Position numbers and translations under genes: made by a program | The notes under the pieces: generated by a model | Told to the model about the DNA's origin: nothing | Databases searched by the model: none | Seen by the model: only the letters and a program-made list of their open reading frames with translations | Part shown: positions 15,909-24,306 of the stretch, piece by piece | Layout of the letters: each line of letters begins with the position of its first letter | How positions within the stretch are numbered: position 1 is the stretch's first letter | Assembly: GCA_018396695.1 (NCBI GenBank) | Contig: JAGTQU010000018.1 | Coordinates: 1-37,074 of the forward strand | Length of the DNA: 37,074 nucleotides | Reading direction: 5' to 3' | From: Candidatus Bathyarchaeota archaeon | GTDB lineage: Archaea > Thermoproteota > Bathyarchaeia > TCS64

Positions 15909-16817
15909 CTATGTTAAGAGCCTCGCGCCATCCTCATCGATCGAGTCTATGAAAACCTCGTAGCTTGGTGCTGCTTCTTTTAGCAGGGAGGCTAGCCTCT
16001 CGGACTCCTCCTCTTCGACGAGGGAGAAAACTGTCTCTCCGAACATCGCCATGCTACATGTGAATCCTAACCTATCCGTTTTCTCGAAAACTCCTCTTAT
16101 CCGAGGGGTTATCAAGCCTACATGCTCGGCGAATCTCCGGGACAGCTTAAGGAAAAGCTCTGCGCTTGGCTCCTTTTTCAACTCATCCACATATCTTCCG
16201 CCAAGCTCATTGATCCTGCTCCTAAGCTCAGGACTCGAAAGCGCTTTCCTAGTTGATATGGGGCCAAAGTGAAGGCAGACTGCTTTAAGGTCGATGTCGT
16301 GTTCAAACTTCACCGTCTCCCCTATGCCTGGTCCACCCGCCTTTGCGATCACTCCGAAGCCGCCGCTCAGTCCAGCCAGCACCGTACCTAGCCCAGTTCT
16401 ACACTCGATCTCTGCGACGTGAGCTACTCTTGCAGCCTCTATGCGGGATAGTCTCAGACTCAGAGCCTCGTTCAAAGCCAACGCTAATCCTAATGCTCCG
16501 GCTCCGCTCGCGCCGAATCCTGAGCCGATCGGGATTTCAGCCCCGTGCTCAACCTCTACTCTGCAAGGCTTGCCGTAACGGGAGGTCATTTTAGAGACAA
16601 CGTTTTCTGACACGAATGCGGTTGTAGTCACCTTACCGTTGATGCCTATCCTCACTAGGCTCCTCTGCGCTTCGATCACCCTCACCCTTGTATGGATTCC
16701 TCGTGAGATGGAAAAGCCTGAACCTCTTGATCCTTTCTTAAGTGGATCCTCTGCCTCATCGCAGATCTGGAAAAACCCCGTAAGGTGACCTGGAACGAAG
16801 GCTGAAGCCTCACCCAT
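15909..16817 (-). CDS. Pantoate kinase (archaeal CoA biosynthesis, GHMP family)
   Basis: This is a 302-residue GHMP-family kinase that phosphorylates pantoate to 4-phosphopantoate, the archaeal replacement for the pantothenate kinase step. Hallmarks are FVPGHLTGFF near the N-terminus, the ATP-binding IPIGSGFGASGAGALGLALA (about 93-112), and the C-terminal SMAMFGETVF. It lies 65 bases after panB and belongs with panB and the phosphopantoate--beta-alanine ligase upstream. The three neighbours catalyse consecutive steps, which makes the assignment secure although GHMP kinases vary in substrate. Confidence 0.92.
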   Translation of the reverse strand: MGEASAFVPGHLTGFFQICDEAEDPLKKGSRGSGFSISRGIHTRVRVIEAQRSLVRIGINGKVTTTAFVSENVVSKMTSRYGKPCRVEVEHGAEIPIGSGFGASGAGALGLALALNEALSLRLSRIEAARVAHVAEIECRTGLGTVLAGLSGGFGVIAKAGGPGIGETVKFEHDIDLKAVCLHFGPISTRKALSSPELRSRINELGGRYVDELKKEPSAELFLKLSRRFAEHVGLITPRIRGVFEKTDRLGFTCSMAMFGETVFSLVEEEESERLASLLKEAAPSYEVFIDSIDEDGARLLT

Positions 16818-16882
16818 GGTAGCTCTATACTCCGCTCTCCACGGATCCCTTAAGCGTTACGCTGCTAACTTGGATCGAATCC

Positions 16883-17648
16883 TTAGTGGAAGGAGTGCTC
16901 TTCGTCAGGGAATTCTCCAGCCCTGACCTCCTTAATGAATCTGGCTACAGCCTCCGAGATGGTCTCTGCTAAGCAGGCGTATCTCTTAACATGCTTGGGG
17001 TTAAAGCTCAAGTCCATGCCGAGCAGATCGTTGACGACTAGGACCTCCGTCGCAGTGGACGCCCGCCCCTATCCCAATGGTTACAGTGCTCACCGATTCG
17101 GTGATGGTCTTCGCCAACCCGAGAGGGATGGATTCGAGCACGATGGAGAAGACGTCATGGCTGTCGAGAGCCTCCGCCTCGCTCCTGATCCTCTCAGCCT
17201 CCTCCGAGCTCTTACCTCTAACCTTGAATGCTTCAGCAGTCTGAGGCAGCAAACCGAGATGACCCATGACGGGTATCCTCGACGAGACTAAAGCATCAAT
17301 CACTTTAGGATTGTATCCCTCCAGTTTCACGGCGCCTGCTCCCGCGTCGATGAGCCTCTTAGCGTTCTTTAACGCATCCCTTGGATTGTTGTAAGAGTTT
17401 ATGGGCATGTCGGAGACGACTAGGGCTGACTCCGCTCCCCGAGCTACGGCTGCCGTATGCCTTAGCATATCATTCATAGCCACGCTCTTCGTATCGGGGT
17501 ACCCGAGCACGACCATCCCTAAGCTGTCGCCGACTAGGATGACGTCGACCCCCGTAGCGTCAAGGATCTTCGCCATCTGGTAATCGTAAGCGGTCAACAT
17601 CACGATCTTCCTAACTCCTTTCAAGCGTTTCAGTTCTTCAATGTCCAA
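16883..17648 (-). CDS. panB: 3-methyl-2-oxobutanoate hydroxymethyltransferase (PanB), frameshifted
   Basis: This is ketopantoate hydroxymethyltransferase, which adds a one-carbon unit from methylene-tetrahydropterin to 2-oxoisovalerate. The N-terminal 200 residues are intact: [10 protein letters not shown], the metal-binding [29 protein letters not shown] and [11 protein letters not shown]. After [10 protein letters not shown] the frame goes astray and stops at 17001. Moving frame at 17045 restores [20 protein letters not shown] and a normal C-terminus ending at TAA 16883-16885. The conserved DGQV motif suggests that two bases are missing. Restored length is about 255 residues. The ATG start lies 61 bases after the ligase gene. 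Mutation and sequencing error are both possible. Confidence 0.85.
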
Positions 17649-17709
17649 CTTTCACTCTCCGTAAATCAGATGAAATCTCCTAGCATTATGTTGTGCTCAG
17701 ATCTATTTT

Positions 17710-18507
17710 TTACTTGTTTCCACCTAGGTCAATATATACGCCCTTCAGTGAAAGATCTCTCAGCCTCTCCTCCATTATGCGCATGGCGTCGGATATCGCT
17801 TCACGGTTGTCGAAGGAAAGAACCTTCTCACGGATCTCTTCTATGCTTTGGCTTTTCAGTTTCTTCGCCTCCGACACTAGGATGGGCATAGCCCGCACAA
17901 TGTTGTCGACGATGGTTATGGAGGCAAGCTGAGCCGTCCTAGACAGGGGGTTCAAGTCGACGGTGATGACGGTTTTACCCATCCGTCTGAGGGCCTCAGT
18001 CCTATCCCCATCTTCAAGAGGTACGAACACAGTGTCCGCTATCAATATGCCTTTGGGGTCAACTCTCCTCCTATCGCTATGCACTTCCTCGATCCGGGCG
18101 GAGGCGGCTTCCCCGACTCCGAGGACTTCCCTAGCTCCGGTCTCTTTCAGAAGTTTTTCGATTGCTGAGTCTCTCCCAGGGAGCCTGTGGTAGAGGTTAA
18201 CTTCAAGCTTCGCATCAGTTGCCTCGGCAAGCTCTATAATCTCCCTTGAGCATAGGGCAGCCGCGTTACCATTCACGGATAAGACTGGCTTCTTAGCTAT
18301 GAGAAGGACTCCGGCAGCAGCCTTTATGGCTTTCAAGGCGGATGGTATGGTTTTCTCTCCAAGAAGGTAGTCGAAAGCTTCTCCTCTCCCGTGTGCTATC
18401 AGTCCTGCGAAGGAGACGACGCCGCTTTGAACATGCCTCGTCAGCTGCTCCCTGATTCTTAGCGACTCTGCTCTCGGATGCTTAGATATCTCAGATCCCC
18501 CGCTCAT
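17710..18507 (-). CDS. 4-phosphopantoate--beta-alanine ligase (phosphopantothenate synthetase)
   Basis: This is a 265-residue archaeal enzyme that joins 4-phosphopantoate and beta-alanine with ATP to make 4'-phosphopantothenate. It shows the strongly conserved family blocks HPRAESLRIREQL, GLIAHGRGEAFDYLLGE, LSVNGNAAAL, EVNLYHR, the long VFVPLEDGDRTEALRRMGK and DLNPLSRTAQLASITIVDNI. Length is normal. It is followed by panB and pantoate kinase, so the whole archaeal route from 2-oxoisovalerate to phosphopantothenate, apart from ketopantoate reductase, is encoded here. ATG start at 18507; threonine synthase ends 86 bases upstream. Confidence 0.94.
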   Translation of the reverse strand: MSGGSEISKHPRAESLRIREQLTRHVQSGVVSFAGLIAHGRGEAFDYLLGEKTIPSALKAIKAAAGVLLIAKKPVLSVNGNAAALCSREIIELAEATDAKLEVNLYHRLPGRDSAIEKLLKETGAREVLGVGEAASARIEEVHSDRRRVDPKGILIADTVFVPLEDGDRTEALRRMGKTVITVDLNPLSRTAQLASITIVDNIVRAMPILVSEAKKLKSQSIEEIREKVLSFDNREAISDAMRIMEERLRDLSLKGVYIDLGGNK

Positions 18508-18593
18508 CTGACCACCTAGACTAGGCTTTACAAAACGTGACTCTAGGAATAAAATGTTACGCGAATCCCCTAACCTATCTTAGGCTGAGGGGC

Positions 18594-19802
18594 TCAGCCT
18601 CGGGAAGAACCATGTACGGGGGCATCTGCCTTGAAGAGGTGAATATATTTGAGCCCAGTGCCGGTATTGAATAAGACGACGCTCTCGTCATGATCGATGG
18701 AGCCATCATCCAAAAGTCTTCTCAAAGCAGCTAAGGTCGCTCCCCCCTCGGGGCATGCGAAGATGCCTTCCACCCGAGCCAGCATCCTTACAGAGTCTAG
18801 GATCTCATCATCGCTCACCGCTACGGCGGTTCCATCACTCTCTCTGACCACTCGGAGTATGAGGAAGTCACCTAGAGCCTTCGGGACCCTCAAGCCATCA
18901 GCTATAGTTTTGGCCCCCTCCCAATACTCTGACTCTTCTCTACCCTCCTTGAAGGCTTTCGGGATGGGGGCGCACCCTTCAGCTTGAACCGAGACCATTC
19001 TCGGGCGCTCTTCACCTATCCATCCCAGCTGCTCAAGCTCGTCGAAAGCCTTCCACATCCCAATTATGCCTGTCCCTCCTCCTGTGGGATAAACGATGAC
19101 ATCGGGAAGCCTCCACCCCATCTGTTCCGCGACCTCGAACCCCATCGTCTTCTTCCCCTCGATCCTGTATGGCTCCCGAAGGGTGGAGATGTTGAACCAG
19201 CCCTTCACAGACTCCCCCTCCGCTGCGAGCCTCCCTGCATCGGTGATGAGCCCCTTAACCAGCTCGACTTCAGCCCCCGCGACCAGGGATTCTACGATGT
19301 TCACTTTCGGAGCGTCCTCAGGCATGAAGACGTAGACCTCCATCCCTGCTCTAGCTCCATATGCTGATATGGCTCCTGCAGCATTCCCTGCAGACGGGAG
19401 GGCGACTCTTTTTATCCCTAGCTCCTTCGCCTTTGATATAGCTGCCGAGAGACCTCGGGCTTTGAAAGATCCCGTAGGAATGATCCCTTCATCCTTGACG
19501 AGGAGGTTTGAAATTCCGAGGAGATCGCCAAGCCTAGGAGTAGGCGTCAGAGGCGTCCACCCTTCACCGAGGGTCACGATATTCCGTTTATCCTTGACTG
19601 GTAGTATCTCGAAGTATCTCCACATCGAAGCCTCTCTGTGGGCGAAATCCTTTCTCGAAAATTGAAGCTTTATAGATTCGATATCGTAACTCGCTAGTAG
19701 GGGTTTCCCACATTTATCGCAGACGCTTTGCACATGGTCAGGATCGAAGACTCTCCCACATTTTGAACATTCAAGGACGGTTAGATAGCTCAATTCTATC
19801 AA
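18594..19802 (-). CDS. thrC: Threonine synthase
   Basis: This is a 402-residue PLP enzyme converting O-phosphohomoserine to threonine. The N-terminal zinc-ribbon-like segment has two Cys pairs (CSKC about 11-14, CDKC about 28-31). Next come LGEGWTPLTPTPRLG, the PLP Lys in PTGSFKARGLS, the substrate loop PSAGNAAGAISAYGARAG, and the phosphate-binding YPTGGGTGIIGMWKAF. The frame opens at TTG 19802 with an alternative TTG at 19793; both are close to a TATA-like box at 19826-19835, implying a very short leader. It may head a minus-strand operon with the three CoA genes. Threonine also supplies the isoleucine branch served by ilvBNC. Confidence 0.93.
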   Translation of the reverse strand: MIELSYLTVLECSKCGRVFDPDHVQSVCDKCGKPLLASYDIESIKLQFSRKDFAHREASMWRYFEILPVKDKRNIVTLGEGWTPLTPTPRLGDLLGISNLLVKDEGIIPTGSFKARGLSAAISKAKELGIKRVALPSAGNAAGAISAYGARAGMEVYVFMPEDAPKVNIVESLVAGAEVELVKGLITDAGRLAAEGESVKGWFNISTLREPYRIEGKKTMGFEVAEQMGWRLPDVIVYPTGGGTGIIGMWKAFDELEQLGWIGEERPRMVSVQAEGCAPIPKAFKEGREESEYWEGAKTIADGLRVPKALGDFLILRVVRESDGTAVAVSDDEILDSVRMLARVEGIFACPEGGATLAALRRLLDDGSIDHDESVVLFNTGTGLKYIHLFKADAPVHGSSRG

Positions 19803-19825
19803 CTATGTTATTGTTGAATACGTAG

Positions 19826-19835
19826 CTATAAAAAT
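19826..19835 (-). promoter_or_regulatory. TATA-like promoter of thrC
   Basis: The minus strand reads ATTTTTATAG about 25-30 nt upstream of the TTG starts of threonine synthase, consistent with a nearly leaderless mRNA. Confidence 0.35.
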
Positions 19836-19875
19836 TGGAGATATCTGAGGACGATCCAGCTTTTTAATCGAAGTA

Positions 19876-19885
19876 TTTTTAATAA
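19876..19885 (+). promoter_or_regulatory. TATA-like promoter of the EF-Tu domain-2-like gene
   Basis: TTTTTAATAA lies about 25 nt before the ATG at 19907 and no ribosome-binding site precedes the ATG, so a leaderless transcript is likely. It is divergent from the thrC promoter, with about 40 nt between the two boxes. Confidence 0.4.
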
Positions 19886-19906
19886 GTAAATACTTTACTT
19901 TTAACC

Positions 19907-20167
19907 ATGTCAAAAACTTTGGAGAAGGTTGGTATTGTCAACCACTTCTTTAGCAAGATAAGCGTAGCCGTAGTCGAGCTTACAGCCTCTCTTAAGGTTG
20001 GTGAGACGATAGCCATCAAGGGTATGACTACGAACTTTGAGCAGACTGTTGACTCGATGCAGATTGAACATGAAACCGTTAACGAAGCTAAGAAAGGTGA
20101 CTCCATCGGTCTGAAAGTAAGAGACAGGGTTAGAGAGGGAGACATCGTCTACAGGGTTAAAGATTAA
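19907..20167 (+). CDS. Translation elongation factor (EF-Tu/EF-1A) domain-2-like small protein
   Basis: This is an 86-residue protein consisting of a single beta-barrel like domain 2 of translational GTPases. Strands are evident in VGIVNHFFSKISVAVVEL, LKVGETIAIKG, the FEQTVDSMQIEHETVNEAKK turn and GLKVRDRVREGDIVYRV. It has no GTPase domain, so it cannot be a factor by itself. Stand-alone versions occur in archaea and bacteria with unknown function; a similar barrel is found at the end of some U32 peptidases. The ATG has no ribosome-binding site. It converges on the racemase gene. Confidence 0.8.
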   Translation: MSKTLEKVGIVNHFFSKISVAVVELTASLKVGETIAIKGMTTNFEQTVDSMQIEHETVNEAKKGDSIGLKVRDRVREGDIVYRVKD

Positions 20168-20229
20168 TCTTCGGAGTAATTACTCAATCCACCGTATTTA
20201 AACTCTAAATGCCATGGTTAGATGTAACC

Positions 20230-20249
20230 TTAAGATTTTTTCATCTTAA
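20230..20249. terminator. Hairpin with T-rich loop between convergent genes
   Basis: TTAAGAT (20230-20236) pairs with ATCTTAA (20243-20249) around a T-rich loop. It lies between the ends of two convergent genes and could terminate the plus-strand gene through its T-run. Confidence 0.35.
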
Positions 20250-20303
20250 AAACACGGTTTTGAAAAGATTTTCAGCCATGTAAAAATCCAAGCTTAAAAA
20301 CTG

Positions 20304-20936
20304 CTATTTAATCCTGTGTTTTGGAGGATACTTTGGGTACGCGACCCTGCTATGCTTCAAGCCTAGCTTAGCCGCCGCCTCGGCCATGATAAGCGACGCC
20401 TCCGCTCCATCTATTATAGGTATCCCTAGCTCCCTCCTCAAAGTCTTGCCTAACCCCCAGAGGGCTAGACAGCCAAGGTAGAAGGAGTCCCCCTCCCCCT
20501 TCTCGACCTTGCTTCTTACCGCATCGCTGACAGCCTTTATCGCTCTCTTCAGATCCTTCCTCATCTCGAGGACGGGTATATCTGGAGTAACCTCGCAAGG
20601 CTTCGAGCCTAGCATAGCGGAGATAAGCCTCATCGATTCTCCTGGACCTATTACTGGTATATCAACCAACTGCCTTGAGGCGTGGAGTGCGGGGTCGCCG
20701 GCACACCATATTATCACCGCATTGCATCCGGAATCCTCCGCCTCCTTCACAAGCCGCAGAATCTCGGGTCCAGCCTCGACAGCATCCACCTCGGACTCTA
20801 TCGCTGGGGGACCAATCTCGACTTGGACGGCATCGACTTCGACACTAGGCGATGCTAAGCTTCTCAGATATTCTAGCCTCTCTCTGATCCCTTCTTCCGT
20901 TAGCCCTTTGATCGGAATAACCAACCTGATCTTCAT
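20304..20936 (-). CDS. Asp/Glu/hydantoin racemase-family protein
   Basis: This is a 210-residue protein of the two-cysteine aspartate/glutamate/hydantoin racemase superfamily. The two catalytic Cys positions expected for proton exchange are visible in VIIWCAGDPALHA and in FYLGCLALWG. The second motif differs from the usual GCAGM-type sequence. The start at ATG 20936 is preferred over ATG 20966 because MKIRLVIPIKG fits the first beta strand of the fold and a GAGGA stands just upstream. The substrate is unknown; hydantoins, aspartate or a relative such as a maleate are all possible. No hydantoinase gene is adjacent. Confidence 0.78.
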   Translation of the reverse strand: MKIRLVIPIKGLTEEGIRERLEYLRSLASPSVEVDAVQVEIGPPAIESEVDAVEAGPEILRLVKEAEDSGCNAVIIWCAGDPALHASRQLVDIPVIGPGESMRLISAMLGSKPCEVTPDIPVLEMRKDLKRAIKAVSDAVRSKVEKGEGDSFYLGCLALWGLGKTLRRELGIPIIDGAEASLIMAEAAAKLGLKHSRVAYPKYPPKHRIK

Positions 20937-21065
20937 ACATCCTCGCTTAGAAGTGTGTTGCAACATCGAAAAACCTTACGTAGTTAAGGTCTTCCTAGCG
21001 ATAATTTATGAGAAGATTCAAAGAAATTAAAGGTTTAGATAATCTATTTCCCCGAAGGTGAGTAT

Positions 21066-21602
21066 TTGGAGAAGGCTTTAAAGTCTAAGACGGTCTGGAG
21101 GGGGAGGTTCTTAGCGTTTAAGTCGGACGAGGTTGAGCTTCCGGACGGTAGAGTGACTGTCCGAGACATAGTCGAACATCCAGGCGCCGTGGCTATAATA
21201 CCCATCCTTTCAGATGGTAGGATACTCCTAGTGAGGCAGTATAGATACGCGGTAGATAAAGAGCTCCTTGAAATCCCTGCTGGAACGATGGAGAGGGGAG
21301 AGTCTCCCAAAGAATGCGCGGCTAGGGAGCTCTCCGAGGAGACGGGCTACGAGGCGGAGCGGATGGAAGAGCTCACGAGGTTCTATACGGCTCCAGGGTA
21401 TAGCAGCGAGTTGATCTACCTATTCATGGCTGAAGGGCTAAAACCTTGTCCCCGAAGCCTTGAGGAAGATGAAGAAATTAGGGTTGAAGCCTTTGAGCTT
21501 GACCAGGTCCTCGAGATGATCTCTAGGCACATCATAGAAGATGGGAAAACTATCTGCGGAGTCCTATACCTAGACTACGTGAAAAACCTAGGCAAGTTTT
21601 AA
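21066..21602 (+). CDS. Nudix hydrolase, ADP-ribose pyrophosphatase type
   Basis: This is a 178-residue Nudix hydrolase. The complete Nudix box spans residues 73-95, beginning GTMERGES and ending with the catalytic RELSEETG (Gly73, Glu79, Arg87, Glu88, Glu91, Glu92). Preceding it, ILLVRQYRYAVDKELLEIPAG is typical of ADP-ribose pyrophosphatases, which cleave ADP-ribose or related NDP-sugars. Start is TTG 21066 with AGGTGA four bases upstream. It converges on the glutamine amidotransferase gene with only 23 bases between the stops. Confidence 0.9.
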   Translation: MEKALKSKTVWRGRFLAFKSDEVELPDGRVTVRDIVEHPGAVAIIPILSDGRILLVRQYRYAVDKELLEIPAGTMERGESPKECAARELSEETGYEAERMEELTRFYTAPGYSSELIYLFMAEGLKPCPRSLEEDEEIRVEAFELDQVLEMISRHIIEDGKTICGVLYLDYVKNLGKF

Positions 21603-21625
21603 GCTTATCAGACGCTGACACAGTC

Positions 21626-22660
21626 TCAGAGAGAATAAGTATATCTGGGGACGTATTCAACCCCTGCTTCAGGTCTCTTAGCTATCCACCTCTTTATCCG
21701 ACCCTTAGAGGCCATCTCATCAAGGGTACCGATGTAAGGGTTCACTATGCTTACTCCCATCTCACGAAGTTTCTCAAACTCTTCTGGTTTAACTCCGTAT
21801 GCTCTCGCCCATCCTAGGGGATATAGCTCATACCATAGGTCTCGAAAGTCGATAGGGCTCCTCCTCTTCAAGACTTCAAGGATCTCCGCCTCGAGAACGC
21901 TTCTGTCGAGTCTAAGGTCCGGCACCTGTCTTCGGCGGTCGAGAAGAGATATCTCCACACCTCTAAAGGTCATCTTGATCAAAGCGTTCTTCGGAGGCTC
22001 GAAGATGCTGTTGAATTCTCCTCGGACCTCCTCGAATCCTATAGGACTGCTGCAGAACATTGCTTCGCTATCGCCTACTCCTATGACGCATGGCTGATAC
22101 CAGTTCGCAATCCACACCGTATCAGGCTCCTCTACGGTTATGCATGCGAGGAGGAAGGAGCCTGTTAGTTTAGGAGCGATCTTCCGCAAGGCCTCTCCGA
22201 CTTTAAGCCCCTTATCCATCTGCTCCTCAATCATGTGGACAACCACTTCACTATCAGTTATAGCATCTATGCCACGTTCGTATGAGCTAAAGGGGTGTCT
22301 TTCTTTGAGGTGATCCCAGTGCTGTTTAAAATTCGCAATATTCCCGTTATGCATCAGGCATAAGGATCCATTACAGTCCATGAATGGGTGAGCCATCTTC
22401 TTTGTATTATATCGAGGATCGAAGAAACCATACCCCCACCGGCTATGGGCGATCCCGACTGAGCCGTCCAACTCCCCAATCCTCGTCGTCTTCCGAACCC
22501 TCTCAACAGGTCCCACATCCTTCTCCATCCTTATGCAGCCATCGGAGACGACACCTAAACCAGAGGCGTGCCCTCCGAAATATGCTTCCTGGAGCTCGAT
22601 CGCTTTGAGAAGGAGTTGAGACTTCATCCTGTCGCCTGAGTAAGCCGCCAGTTGACACAT
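21626..22660 (-). CDS. Class II glutamine amidotransferase, stand-alone
   Basis: This is a 344-residue protein whose N-terminal 200-odd residues form an Ntn-type glutaminase domain. Cys2 becomes the nucleophile after Met removal (MCQLAAYSG), followed by VGIAHSRWGYGFF, the LCLMHNGNIANF oxyanion/Asn-Gly pair, and the DAITDSEVVVHMIEEQ stretch as in GlmS, PurF and GltB. There is no sugar-isomerase or phosphoribosyltransferase domain. The C-terminal 110 residues contain short helices (DRSVLEAEILEVLKRRSPID) that could form a winged-helix-like unit. It would release ammonia to an unknown partner enzyme. ATG start at 22660. Family certain, acceptor unknown. Confidence 0.85.
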   Translation of the reverse strand: MCQLAAYSGDRMKSQLLLKAIELQEAYFGGHASGLGVVSDGCIRMEKDVGPVERVRKTTRIGELDGSVGIAHSRWGYGFFDPRYNTKKMAHPFMDCNGSLCLMHNGNIANFKQHWDHLKERHPFSSYERGIDAITDSEVVVHMIEEQMDKGLKVGEALRKIAPKLTGSFLLACITVEEPDTVWIANWYQPCVIGVGDSEAMFCSSPIGFEEVRGEFNSIFEPPKNALIKMTFRGVEISLLDRRRQVPDLRLDRSVLEAEILEVLKRRSPIDFRDLWYELYPLGWARAYGVKPEEFEKLREMGVSIVNPYIGTLDEMASKGRIKRWIAKRPEAGVEYVPRYTYSL

Positions 22661-22800
22661 TTAGACTCCTATATTTTCCGTCTCGGAGAGTAGATAAACT
22701 CTACTCAACTTTCATGTCCCTAAGGTTTCCTTTTGAACGTTTTTAATCTTAAGAAAAAGATTCAGGGGGGAAGTTTTCTAACTTTTGGAATTTGATTGGC

Positions 22801-23793
22801 TTAAGCATCCTTCTCAAGCCCTGACATTCTGCGTATTTCTTTCCCAACCCTTTCTATCTGTAGCGAATCGCATTCATCAATGAGACGTTTAAACTCCTTA
22901 GACCCAGCAGCATACTCCGCGATCCACTGCTTAGCGAAAATACCGTTCTGCACGTTCTTCAAAGCCTTCCTCATGTTCTCCTCGACATGGTCGTCGACTA
23001 TGAATGGTCCAATCTTCATGCCGCCGTATTTCGCTGTGTCTGAGACTGCCCTATACATCCCGCTTAGCCCAGACTTGTAGATGAGGTCGACGATGAGCTT
23101 AAGTTCGTTGAGAACCTCAAAGTAGGCGAGCTCAGGCGGGTATCCGTTCTCCGTTAGAACCTTGAACCCCCGTCGGATAAGCTGATCCACGCCCCCGCAT
23201 AGGACAGCCTGCTCTCCGAATAGGTCGCTTTCAGCTTCATCTTTGAAAGTCGTCTCTATAATGCCTGCTCTACCAGACCCTAAAGCCTTAGCGACAGCCA
23301 GCGCTTTGTCTAAGGCTCGTCCAGAAGGGTTCTGATGCACCGCTACGAGAGCTGGCACACCGAAGCCTGCCTCATATTGTCTCCTCATCTCAGGTCCAGG
23401 GGATTTCGGGGCGACCATCGTGACGTCTATGTCCGCAGGAGGCTTAATCTGTCCAAAGTGGATGTTAAATCCGTGGGCAAACTGTATGGTCTTTCCCGCG
23501 GTCAAAGCTGGGGCGATATCTTCTCTGTAGACTTTTGGCTGAGCCATATCTGGGATCAGCATGAGGATTATGTCGGATGATTCGGCTGCTTCTCGGAAAC
23601 TTAAAACTTTCAAGCCGTCCGCTTGGGCTTTCTGTCTTGACCCGCCTTGCGGCCTCAGTCCGATGACGACTTCTAATCCGGAGTCCCTCAAGTTTAGGGC
23701 TTGCGCCCTACCTTGGCTGCCGTAGCCTAAAACAGCTATCCTTTTTCCTTTAAGGATATCTGAATCTATGTCTTCATCATGGTATACTTTCAC
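22801..23793 (-). CDS. ilvC: Ketol-acid reductoisomerase
   Basis: This is a 330-residue class I KARI, which isomerises and reduces acetolactate or acetohydroxybutyrate in valine, leucine and isoleucine synthesis. It shows the Rossmann motif AVLGYGSQGRAQALNLRDSG, QFAHGFNIHFG, APKSPGPEMRRQY, and the metal-binding acidic ESDLFGEQAVLCGG and ELAYFEVLNELKLI. Start is GTG 23793, because GGAG lies about ten bases upstream and the protein then begins with the canonical KVYHDEDID; GTG 23802 is an alternative. It is third in the ilvBNC operon, overlapping the region just after the ilvN stop. Confidence 0.95.
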   Translation of the reverse strand: MKVYHDEDIDSDILKGKRIAVLGYGSQGRAQALNLRDSGLEVVIGLRPQGGSRQKAQADGLKVLSFREAAESSDIILMLIPDMAQPKVYREDIAPALTAGKTIQFAHGFNIHFGQIKPPADIDVTMVAPKSPGPEMRRQYEAGFGVPALVAVHQNPSGRALDKALAVAKALGSGRAGIIETTFKDEAESDLFGEQAVLCGGVDQLIRRGFKVLTENGYPPELAYFEVLNELKLIVDLIYKSGLSGMYRAVSDTAKYGGMKIGPFIVDDHVEENMRKALKNVQNGIFAKQWIAEYAAGSKEFKRLIDECDSLQIERVGKEIRRMSGLEKDA

Positions 23794-23806
23794 TTCCTTC
23801 ACACTC

Positions 23807-24304
23807 CTATAGTTTGAGATGCCCCTTCTCAAGGGCTGTAACACCTGTCCTGGAGAGTTCGATCACTCCTAAAGGCTGAACTTTTCGGATGAATTCGTCT
23901 ATAGTGGATGGTTCCCCTGTAACCTCGACGACTATCGAGTCCGGCTCGATGTTTAATATCAACCCGTGGTATTCATTCACGCATCTTAAAGCCTCCTCCC
24001 GAGACATCGGGTCTATCGTGTTAAGCTTGATTAGAACCATCTCCCGCATAACCGTCCGAATCGGGTCAAGGCGCTTCACTTTGATGACATCCACCATCTT
24101 ATCTAGCTGCTCCACAATCTGGTTTATTATCTTCGCATCGGCTTTCACTGAGACCGTCATCCTAGCCAGTTCAGGATTCTCTAAAGGACCAACCGTAATG
24201 CTTTCTATGTTGAAGCCTCTTCTTCGAAAGAGGTTTGTCACATTGAAGAGGACGCCAGGCTTATTCTCAACCAGGAACGCTATAGTGCTTATAGGCATCT
24301 CCAT
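23807..24304 (-). CDS. ilvN: Acetolactate synthase small (regulatory) subunit
   Basis: This is a 165-residue regulatory subunit with an N-terminal ACT domain (ISTIAFLVENKPGVLFNVTN, RRGFNIESITVG) and the C-terminal ALS_ss domain (VREMVLIKLNT-like strand, VVEVTGEPSTIDEFIRKVQP, IELSRTGV). It binds branched-chain amino acids for feedback control of IlvB. Its ATG follows the ilvB stop directly, and ilvC begins within a few bases of its stop, so the three are translationally linked. Confidence 0.95.
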   Translation of the reverse strand: MEMPISTIAFLVENKPGVLFNVTNLFRRRGFNIESITVGPLENPELARMTVSVKADAKIINQIVEQLDKMVDVIKVKRLDPIRTVMREMVLIKLNTIDPMSREEALRCVNEYHGLILNIEPDSIVVEVTGEPSTIDEFIRKVQPLGVIELSRTGVTALEKGHLKL

Positions 24305-24306
24305 GA

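Noticed and set aside
20509-21030. A 173-codon plus-strand frame across the racemase gene and its upstream region
   Set aside because: Most of it lies antisense to the racemase-like gene, and its composition is rich in Ser, Ile and Thr as expected of a shadow frame.
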